Shown piece after piece: positions 53,462 to 62,500 of a stretch of DNA of 64,000 bases. How positions within the stretch are numbered: position 1 is the first letter of the stretch; each line of letters starts with the position of its first letter. The DNA is taken from positions 1 through 64,000 of the forward strand of contig PDSQ01000031.1 of the NCBI GenBank assembly GCA_002747055.1, read 5' to 3'. A program made the position numbers and the translations under genes. This stretch comes from Gammaproteobacteria bacterium. Lineage in GTDB: Bacteria; Pseudomonadota; Gammaproteobacteria; Pseudomonadales; Oleiphilaceae. The notes under the pieces were generated by a model. That model ran no database searches and was not told where the DNA came from. It saw nothing but the letters and a program-made list of their open reading frames with translations.

Positions 53462-53682
53462 GTAACTTCTCAATAGCCCGTGGCGAAACCCGCCCGCTTT
53501 TTTCGTTTTTTCACATAATCTCGCAAATCGGTTTCACTTCCATTAGTATGCAAAGGGATTTCAGGCCGATCCAGAACCCGCAACAGTTCTTCTTTGTTTT
53601 TAAGAATACGCGTCAATAACTGGTTTAACAGGGCATAACTGGTATCCTGTTTTTTAGGTGCCACGGGTTATCGAGAAGTTAC
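53462..53682. mobile_element. 221-bp element bounded by 23-bp imperfect inverted repeats (21/23 identical), MITE-like or IS remnant
   Basis: Left arm GTAACTTCTCAATAGCCCGTGGC; right arm reverse complement GTAACTTCTCGATAACCCGTGGC. Confidence 0.7.
53470..53664 (-). pseudogene. IS66-like transposase fragment
   Basis: 'LLRVLDRPEIPLHTNGSETDLRDYVKKRKKRAGFATGY' resembles the conserved LHTN.SE.D.RDYVKRRK transposase stretch, but only 64 aa remain. Confidence 0.65.
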
Positions 53683-53701
53683 CAACAGTGCATAATAATA
53701 G

Positions 53702-56700
53702 TTGAAAAAAGTCTGGGGTAATAAGGTGACACTGCACAACGTAGTTGATGTATCAGGTAAAAGTCTGACAGCTCAGCATCCTGACCAGAATATAGCGCGA
53801 CATCAAAGTGTCAACAAGTCTTTAAATGCGCAGCATTTTCTGGCTTTTCCAGAGAGCTTATTTGGCCGATTCAGCCAACAGAAGCGTCTGCTTAATGCCT
53901 GGAAACAAGCGATTAAAGGTAAGCAGATTGTCAGTATTGCCGGACCAAGTGGATCTGGAAAAACAGCTCTGGTCAACAGTATTGGCCGACATATACGAAA
54001 AAAACACTTTCGTTTTGCCACAGGTAAATTCGATCAAATTCACCACCATTCTCCCTATGGTGCGATTACGCCTGCTATAGATTCAGTAATATCGTGGATT
54101 TTAAGCCGGAATCAGAAAGAATTTGAGCAATGGAAGGCGAAACTTGCCTCGGCATTAAAAGATGATGCCTGGTTACTGATTGATATATTCGCAGATCTTG
54201 AATTGATCATCGGACCACAACCTGTTGGCAGTTCGCTCTCCCCTATTGAGGAAAAAAACCGATTTTCCTATCTGTTTAAACAGTTTTTTCAGGCACTTAC
54301 AGATCCGAAATATCCTCTGTTACTGTTCATTGACGACCTCCAGTGGGCCGATGCGGCATCAATGGAACTGATCAGCACAATTTGCCATGCGGACGCTGTT
54401 CACTCCATTCTCTTTGTTGGAGCCTACCGGGATAAAGAAATTACGGACGACCATCCCTGGCTTAAACTACTTAGAGAACTTGAGCAAAAAGGCTTCGCCA
54501 CCGCACAACTCACACTGCCACCACTAAAAAAAATACATATTAATCAGTTTCTCAATCAGACTCTCAATTGCTCCCGGCAGGAAGCGACAGAATTAAGCGA
54601 GGCACTCCTGAAAAAGACGGGAGGGTTGCCTATGGACATCAGGCAAATGCTCCTATCATTGGAAGACAGCAAACTCCTGTCCTATGTCGCCGACACCTCT
54701 TGCTGGCAATGGAACATGACGGGCATTAACCAGCTTCCAGCAGATAAAAATGCAGCGGAATTGATTGCCAGAAGGATACAACGTCTTGATACTAGAGTTG
54801 TTGATATTTTACTTACTGCGGCCTGTATGGGAAGTCACTTTAATTTGGCAAAACTCGGATGCTATTATGAGTTGGATATCGCGTCCCTGAATGACGCCAT
54901 CAACACTGCGGAACGAGCGGGAATTGTTATCGAGATTGTTTCCGAGCAATATGATAAAAGCGAATTGGCTGGGCATACAGCGAAAACATACGCCTTCGCC
55001 CACGATAGTATTCACAAACAACTACTTCACAGCATCCCTGAACAGCAAAGAAGAAAGCGCTCTGGCCAAATAGGGGTAAAACTACTTGCCGGGTTGACTT
55101 CACGGAGCCCAACCAATGACTTACTACTGGTAACCAGTCTGCTGAATTTTGTACCCGACACATCTCGCTCACCAAGGCACTGCCTGCACTATGCCAAACT
55201 AAATTGGCGCAGTGGCCGCATCGCACTGCAACGAGCAGCCTATGAACCGGCTCTTGCCTACTTCTGCAAAGGCATTGAATTACTTGGCCAGCACGTCAAC
55301 CCCGAGGAGGTGAAACACGCTTCTGACCCAGAGCTTCTGCTACGCCTCTATCAAGGGGCAGCGCAGGCGGCTTTTTTTACAGGTCGATTTGAACAGATGA
55401 ATCGATACATTGACTATGCAGACCATCTGGTCGATGAACCACTGAAAAAAATAAAACTCTATGAAACCAGGGTCTGCTCCTTGTATGCCAGAAACATGAT
55501 GGATGAAGCCATTGATGTGGCTCTTGCCTTTAGCCACCAGTTAGGAGTGCGAATTAAAAAGCACCCTGGGAAAGGAGATATCATCCTGGGGCTGATCAAA
55601 ACCCATTTTCTCCTGAGAAAAAAATCTGTTTCTGACCTGGCAGCACTCCCTAAAATGACAGACCCAAAGATGCTTGCCGCCCTGCATATACTTTCTTGTG
55701 TGACCTTGTCATCTTTTTATGCACGACCTGAGCTGTTACCTCTTATCATATTCAAAAGTATCGAACTTTCTTTAAAATATGGAAATACTGACATCTCCGC
55801 TTTCGGTTATGCTGGCTACGGATTCGTTCTTTGCGGAGTTCTACGCAAAATTGACCGGGGCCATCAATTTGGGCAACTGGCCTATGCGCTACTCAAAAAA
55901 TACCAACTCAAAAATATGGCATCCAGAACCAAAATAACGGTTGAGGGATTCATCAACCACTGGAAGAAACCTGTCAGTCAAACTCTCCCGGTAATGCTGA
56001 ACGCCTACAAAACAGGTCTTGAAACGGGGGATCATCAGTTTGCGGCCATCAGTGCAGCCGCTTACTGTTCCTTTAGTTTTCACTGTGGAGTCCAATTACA
56101 GGAACTACAGATAAAAATGAATAATTTTGCAGAATCACTCAAAGAGCTCAAACAGGATGTGGCCCTGAGTGATTTGAATATTTGCCGTCAAAGCGTTCTT
56201 AACCTGACTACCTTGAATCCTGAACCCTGGATTTTAAAAGGCCCCCTACATCATCTGGAGTCCGATACCCCGTCACTACAACAGACCCATAACCATTTTG
56301 GCTTGTTCAACCAAACCTACCTGTCAATGTATCTCTGTTTACTTTTCAACAGATACAGGGAAGCCGCCCGGTTTAGTCATAAGGCTTTAAAACTCTACGA
56401 TGCCGCAATCGCGCTACCGGAAAGCTACAATTATCTGTTTTATGATTCCCTGATACGACTATCCCTGCTGCCCAACAGCGTTGAGCGAACCAGAAAAAAA
56501 GCACTTCGCCATATCATAAAAAACCAAAAAAAACTGGCTGGCTGGCTACACTGTAACCCAGTCAATATCCAGCATAAATATGATCTGGTTCAGGGTCTGC
56601 TACATGCCCATTTTCTTGCCCATGATAAAGCTGAACATAACTTTGCCAAGGCTATGACAGGAGCAAGGCAAGCTGATTATCTCAATGATCAAGCTCTTGT

Positions 56701-58162
56701 CGCCGAGACTATCGGTCGATACTATTTATCCAGGGAAGATACCGAGGCTGCCCGCCATTACCTCTGCCAAGCTTACCGGCTTTATTTTAAATGGGGGGCT
56801 GTCGCAAAAACCTCTGCCATAAAGCGAAACTACCCACCCTTTACCCTGAATGAAACATCACCTGCTCAACCTGAATACACCAAACAAAGAGTCATAAATG
56901 AACGACGAGTCGACGCTCGCGAACTTTACGCCGTCCTGAATGCCTCTCAATCGATCGCCAACGAGACTCGTCTGTCAAATGTTATGACTCAGCTCATCGA
57001 GTGTATCCTTGACAACTCTGGCTGCAACAAGGCGGTTATTTGTTTTGTTGATGCCGGTGAACTGAAACTACAGGGCATGGTGACGGCAATGCCTAAAGTC
57101 ACACAGATTTTACAAAACACGCCCCTTACCGGGCAGCCAACATTCGCACCACAAACCATCCTCAACTACGTACAGCATTCGCAGCAATCCATTATTTTGG
57201 GCAATGCTTTTCAGTCTGAAATTTTTCAAATTGACCCGTATATTACTGCGCGTCCCTGCCTTTCGGTGTTATGTACTCCCATCATCACCCGGAATAGGGT
57301 AACGGGGATACTCTACCTTGAGAATGATCAGATCGAAAATGCATTCAGTGAAAAACACTTCAGGATTGTGGATATTCTTCTCTCCCAGGCCATTGTTTCC
57401 ATTGAAAACTCAAAATTGTATGAAAGCCTGCACCAGGAAAAAGAACAGAAAGACGCTGCCCACCATGAAATCAATGCCCACAAAAAGCTTTTGCGCAATA
57501 TGTCCACCGAGCTTGCCATGGTAGAAGAACGGGAAAGAAAAGCCATCGCCGACGACCTCCACGACAGCGTCACACAAACCCTGGCATTGAGCATCTTAAA
57601 GTTAAAAAAACTGGGCACATCCCTTGCTTCAAAGCAACAAAAAGAAATCGATACCATTATTCATCAACTTGATCAGACGATGACGGGAGTACGCTCTTTA
57701 ACCTTTCAGATCAGTCCCAAGATTTTGTATGATTTTGGACTGGTGGCAGCCCTGGAATGGTTGGCAGATGACATCGAAACCCGCTATGGTATCGAGGTCA
57801 GTCTGATCAATGACATCAACAAACAAGAGACCCTGGCGCATTTAAGCGAAACAGCCACGGTCACCCTCTATCGTGCCATTCGCGAGTTACTGATCAATGT
57901 CTGCAAACATGCTCAAACAGGTTTGGCTATCGTCCAGATTGGCAATACCGACACAACACTGACGATTATTGTAAAAGACCACGGCAGAGGCTTTGGCACT
58001 GTAAACAGAAAGCGACAAGGTTTTGGCCTGATCAGCCTGCAGGAGCACCTTCAGGCGCTTGGTGGCAATATGCGGATTGATTTCGTGGAAAATGCTGGCA
58101 GTAAAGTGACCATTTCCTTGCCTCTGAAAGAAAATCAGGAACACAATGATGAAGCCATCTAA
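53702..58162 (+). CDS. Large AAA-ATPase / TPR-like / GAF / NarL-type sensor histidine kinase fusion
   Basis: Walker A 'GPSGSGKTALV', Walker B 'LLLFIDDLQWAD', GAF-like segment around 'CTPIITRNRVTGILYLEND', HisKA_3 'ERERKAIADDLHDSVTQTLAL', HATPase 'IRELLINVCKHA...DHGRGFG'. Confidence 0.9.
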   Translation: MKKVWGNKVTLHNVVDVSGKSLTAQHPDQNIARHQSVNKSLNAQHFLAFPESLFGRFSQQKRLLNAWKQAIKGKQIVSIAGPSGSGKTALVNSIGRHIRKKHFRFATGKFDQIHHHSPYGAITPAIDSVISWILSRNQKEFEQWKAKLASALKDDAWLLIDIFADLELIIGPQPVGSSLSPIEEKNRFSYLFKQFFQALTDPKYPLLLFIDDLQWADAASMELISTICHADAVHSILFVGAYRDKEITDDHPWLKLLRELEQKGFATAQLTLPPLKKIHINQFLNQTLNCSRQEATELSEALLKKTGGLPMDIRQMLLSLEDSKLLSYVADTSCWQWNMTGINQLPADKNAAELIARRIQRLDTRVVDILLTAACMGSHFNLAKLGCYYELDIASLNDAINTAERAGIVIEIVSEQYDKSELAGHTAKTYAFAHDSIHKQLLHSIPEQQRRKRSGQIGVKLLAGLTSRSPTNDLLLVTSLLNFVPDTSRSPRHCLHYAKLNWRSGRIALQRAAYEPALAYFCKGIELLGQHVNPEEVKHASDPELLLRLYQGAAQAAFFTGRFEQMNRYIDYADHLVDEPLKKIKLYETRVCSLYARNMMDEAIDVALAFSHQLGVRIKKHPGKGDIILGLIKTHFLLRKKSVSDLAALPKMTDPKMLAALHILSCVTLSSFYARPELLPLIIFKSIELSLKYGNTDISAFGYAGYGFVLCGVLRKIDRGHQFGQLAYALLKKYQLKNMASRTKITVEGFINHWKKPVSQTLPVMLNAYKTGLETGDHQFAAISAAAYCSFSFHCGVQLQELQIKMNNFAESLKELKQDVALSDLNICRQSVLNLTTLNPEPWILKGPLHHLESDTPSLQQTHNHFGLFNQTYLSMYLCLLFNRYREAARFSHKALKLYDAAIALPESYNYLFYDSLIRLSLLPNSVERTRKKALRHIIKNQKKLAGWLHCNPVNIQHKYDLVQGLLHAHFLAHDKAEHNFAKAMTGARQADYLNDQALVAETIGRYYLSREDTEAARHYLCQAYRLYFKWGAVAKTSAIKRNYPPFTLNETSPAQPEYTKQRVINERRVDARELYAVLNASQSIANETRLSNVMTQLIECILDNSGCNKAVICFVDAGELKLQGMVTAMPKVTQILQNTPLTGQPTFAPQTILNYVQHSQQSIILGNAFQSEIFQIDPYITARPCLSVLCTPIITRNRVTGILYLENDQIENAFSEKHFRIVDILLSQAIVSIENSKLYESLHQEKEQKDAAHHEINAHKKLLRNMSTELAMVEERERKAIADDLHDSVTQTLALSILKLKKLGTSLASKQQKEIDTIIHQLDQTMTGVRSLTFQISPKILYDFGLVAALEWLADDIETRYGIEVSLINDINKQETLAHLSETATVTLYRAIRELLINVCKHAQTGLAIVQIGNTDTTLTIIVKDHGRGFGTVNRKRQGFGLISLQEHLQALGGNMRIDFVENAGSKVTISLPLKENQEHNDEAI

Positions 58163-58808
58163 TACAATCCGTCTGTTACTGGTCGATGACCACAAACTGC
58201 TGCTGGATGGACTGAAAGAAGCCATTGAACAGGAAAAGGATTTGGAGATGGTGGCTCAGGCCGATAATGGCAGGAAGGCTCTGGCACAGGTCAAACAATT
58301 CAAACCTGATGTCGTCGTTATGGATATTTCCATGCCTGAACTCAATGGTATCGAAGCTACCCGCCAAATCATCAAACAGTTCCCACAACAAAAAATCCTG
58401 ACCCTCTCGATGCATGCAGACAAACACTATGTGATGGGCATGCTTAAAGCGGGCGTCGCCGGTTACGTTCTTAAAACCAACGCTTTTGAAGAACTGGCCT
58501 TTGCCGTGCGTCAGGTCGCTTCTGGCAATTTTTATGTCAGCCCCGAAATTACCGGGATCGTCGTTAATTCTGCCCTGGAACAGGAGGGCGCTCCTTTGTC
58601 GATGCAGGAGAATGAGTTGTCATCCAGAGAGATAGAAGTGCTGCAATTGCTTGCAGAAGGAAAAAGCAATGAAGACATGGCAGAAACACTCACTATAAGC
58701 AAACGCACCATTGAGATACATCGCCAGAATCTGCGTAAAAAACTTGGTTTGAATACCATTGCCGAGTTGACGAAATACGCTATAAAAAACGGGATTATTT
58801 CACTTTGA
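58146..58808 (+). CDS. NarL/FixJ (LuxR) family response regulator
   Basis: 'LLLVDDHKLLLDGLKEAI', phospho-Asp in 'VVVMDISMPELNG', LuxR HTH 'SSREIEVLQLLAEGKSNEDMAETLTISKRTIEIHRQNLRKKLG'; overlaps the HK stop. Confidence 0.96.
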   Translation: MMKPSNTIRLLLVDDHKLLLDGLKEAIEQEKDLEMVAQADNGRKALAQVKQFKPDVVVMDISMPELNGIEATRQIIKQFPQQKILTLSMHADKHYVMGMLKAGVAGYVLKTNAFEELAFAVRQVASGNFYVSPEITGIVVNSALEQEGAPLSMQENELSSREIEVLQLLAEGKSNEDMAETLTISKRTIEIHRQNLRKKLGLNTIAELTKYAIKNGIISL

Positions 58809-59046
58809 CAGTGACAGATAGAAGCTGACGATGCCTTCTGACATAACACCATCTTATACGTCGTTTTCCGTTCGATTATCAGTAGTTCCCCGGATTGTTT
58901 TTACCTCCTTCTATGGAATAGCATCGCCTTAGACAAGACCGGTTTTATGATATGTTTACAAAAAAATGGACAGAAATTGGTGGGGCCAGGAAAAAGTTTT
59001 GCTGTAGGCGGGAAAGGAGAGTTATATGGAGTTTCACCGTAACCGT

Positions 59047-59457
59047 TCAATGCGTATTTGCATTTGTTATAACAACACCCGCTTTTACTGGAAGCACTGC
59101 ATTAGTTAATTTTTCTGATTCATTTTTTGAGGCCACCCATGCTGCTCGATAAACTTTATTTGCGGAATCCCATTTTAAGAAGGCTTGAAAAGTATCACCT
59201 GGTAAAAAAGGAACTGAGTTTTTATTTGTATTCCACTCAACAATAATAGTCTTGGTTACCTCTCCCTTCTGAACTTCAGTGGGACTTAACCAAGAATGGT
59301 AAACGCATGGACTTTTATTGTGAGAGTCACATGAACTAACAACGGTGGTTGCGAGGACATTAATATGAGCCACTATATCTGTGCTATCCCATTTTGAACT
59401 AGCTTGAGCTGCACTTAAAGTGAAAATGGAAATAACCAATAAATATAGATACTGCAT
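59047..59457 (-). CDS. Hypothetical exported protein
   Basis: From the ATG at 59457: 'MQYLYLLVISIFTLSAAQASS' is a Sec signal peptide; the remainder is a small uncharacterised domain. Confidence 0.7.
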   Translation of the reverse strand: MQYLYLLVISIFTLSAAQASSKWDSTDIVAHINVLATTVVSSCDSHNKSPCVYHSWLSPTEVQKGEVTKTIIVEWNTNKNSVPFLPGDTFQAFLKWDSANKVYRAAWVASKNESEKLTNAVLPVKAGVVITNANTH

Positions 59458-59504
59458 ACTGGAATACCTTCTTTGATTTTCTTTATTTTGTAGCCGTAAC
59501 GAAC

Positions 59505-59545
59505 AAAAGCCTTCCCGCAACCATAAAACTTCCGGGAAGGCAAGG
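59505..59545 (-). terminator. Candidate rho-independent terminator after the giant ORF
   Basis: GCCTTCCCG (59509-59517) pairs with CGGGAAGGC (59533-59541); on the minus strand it is followed by TTTTGTT. Confidence 0.6.
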
Positions 59546-59583
59546 TATTCGAAAAAAATTACCCTTTCTTTGCAAAATGGTAA

Positions 59584-62500
59584 TCAAGCTTTCGCGATTA
59601 CCGCACCATAATAATTTGCTTCAAAAGTTGCCTCCGGCACATCGATAGAATAAACGTCCCCCCATGACCAAACATCTAATTTAACCCTGCCGGAGGTGTG
59701 AGTTACTGCGGAATTAAGCACCACCCAATGATTTGGAAATGCACTTAAGATGAATTCATCAGATTTTTTGTTTGTTGCGGCAGCAGCACGTAAAAGATGG
59801 GCATGGATTAACAGTATATTGTCAGTCTTGTTATTGATACTAAGACCTAACGCATGTTTAATATCTTGGGTAATCACTAAATTTGCTTCATCTTCTACAC
59901 TTGAATACAGACCAGTTTCATCTAGCCAATCCTCAATTTCGCCTGGAGTAGTTGCAGCAGACACACCTTCATCCGGTGTTCCTTCAAAATCGAACCACCA
60001 GTTTTCATCATCTCGCATAGAACTCATTAGCACCCATTCTGCTGCACCGAGTCCCCACTTCGATTGATAAGTTTGATTTTTTAAGTCACTGTCTGGTTCA
60101 ATATTTCTCCGACCAAACTTACCCTCTCCTGTTTCAACCAACTGGACAACACAATCTGCAATTAACTTTGGATCACGGCGAAGTAGGGTTCGTACTGTTG
60201 CCGCAGGACCACATAGATTAAGCTGACCTTGATTGACATTATCCGGGTTATCAATCAAATCGGTTAGATTTGTTGCTACAGCTGTACGAGTTACGTTAAA
60301 TTTTAAATCTCCCGACCGTGTTTTAAATGCTGTGACAACAGCATGTGCCTGCGCTTTTGAAGAACCCGGGTTAGTGCCGGGTGCCGGGCTTCCCAATATG
60401 CTAAGTTTTTTATCAGGAGAAGCTGGTTTGCTTTCAGATTTTGGCTGGGATACTTCGACAGATTCATCTCCACGTTTTATTTTAATGTTGGAAGACGGCT
60501 TTTGGGACTGAGATTTAATCAGGTTTTCTACTTGCTTTTCCTTGGTCAGATTTGCAGGTTTGGTAGTAGGCTTGCCCGCCACTGAACTGAGCGCTGTGTA
60601 GGCAAGGTCATTGGCTTGATCATCGGTGATTTGTTTATTTTTCTTTGCTTCGTCGATGGTTTTAAGAGTCTTACCAATATCTTTCTTCATCGCACCCTGT
60701 TTTTGAAGGTCTGCAGCCATCCCTGCTAGGTCAGTGACGCTTTTCGAACTGGTCTTCAACGCTTCAATCGCATTAGCCTGGGTACCTTCCAGACCGGTCA
60801 TGTCCTTGAACACATTACTCTTGCCCAATAGATTAAACGCAGCTCCCAGTCCGGTTGGATCTGGAGCACTTGGTGTGTTCTGCATATTGATAATACTGGC
60901 AGGAAGATCCTTGACCTGGAGATTATCTGTATCTGCTCTTCTACTATCGGTTGATACCGAATCAATAGCTGTAGGTTTGGTGCCACATGGCTCATCACTA
61001 AAGCGCCAATGCCTGGTTTCATCGATTTCTTCGCAACTATTGCATTTACCCATAACTGATTCTGCATAAACACCTTTAGTTGGAACGCTGATCCTGAATG
61101 GGTCAGGTTTCGTTGTTGGCTGGTAATACGCCATCAAATCCTCAAAGTTTTCGTAAACTGGTTTAAACACTGGATCCAACCGTTCTCCAGGTACAACTTT
61201 GAGAACGAGATTATTTCCAACAATCCCCATGACTTTGTTCTCAACAACACTGGCCACACTCCTGCCACCAGAATTCGGTGCAATGTATCCATCCAGCAAG
61301 CCGAATAATCGACTGGCATCCATACTTGACCAAATGATTTTATGTGCCATTTCCATGTGCTCATTCAAAAAGCTAACCAGTGCATTAGCCGCTTCACGGT
61401 CTTCTTTTCTAGGCTCTCTTAGTTCTCTGTCTGAAAGTGGTGTATACATCAAGGCTGCATCCGTTTTAAATTCAACCTTGGGAGGAAAAAAAGTCTGAAT
61501 CTCAAATGTATTGATAATATCATTGTTGACACGACTGTTTCGAATAATCACATCGTTCAGATGTTTGGTTCGATAATAGAGATAAGCCGAACGCAATATA
61601 ATCTTTGAGGACGCTTTAACAGCTGTGTTGGCACGGAAACGAAGGTGCCTAATTTGTCTCCGCGTTACGTTCTGTTTGGCGCGGCTAGCAATATTCACTT
61701 GAAGTGGTACTCCACGTCGATAATTCGAGAGTAGAGTAAAATCTAAATCTAGTCGCACTTCGGACCCATCTTCGGCAATGCCATAAATATCAATTGTATC
61801 TATAAATTCACGAGCAATATCTGGAGCATGTTCCGCCTCGAAAACAGCATCTTTTTCGTCTTCGGTCAGTTCCCTTCTAAATAACTTGCTCAATCTCAAT
61901 GCGCCATACCAAGGGAACCAATCGTCTACGATCAGTTTTGTTTCCTCTTCTATCTCTTTGATATAAGGGCGCTCAAGCTCAAAAGAAATTGAGAAATGAC
62001 CGCTAAAATCCTCAACTACTTCATCTGCATAGCTACCTATTGGTAAATCTGAATCCGCATAGTTGTTTTCGATCCTCTCAATGGCATCAAAGCCCCTGCG
62101 TAGTTTGTATCCATATATGTATCGGAGCAGCGTATTTTTCCAACGTAGAATTTTTCGATGATCAAAATGACTCATGGGTAGTGGAACAAACAAGCACTCC
62201 TGAACATCCACCAATTCCTGTTCGATTGCATAGTGTTTAAGTACTTCAAAATACTCTACCGTCATTGCATGACAATGGTTGTTGTTTTTAATCACTTCAG
62301 TCTGCACCGCTACGGTTTCGTCTTGACCAACCGTTTGTATGACAGTACTGCGTTGGCTTCTAAGAGATGATGCAGATTGAGAAACACTATCTTGTAAACG
62401 ATTTAATGTGCTGCCTGATAAACTGCGGGCTGAGTATTGATTTGCAGTAGATGTAGATGATCCGCTTGAAGATGAAGAACCACCGAATAATCCCCCAAAA

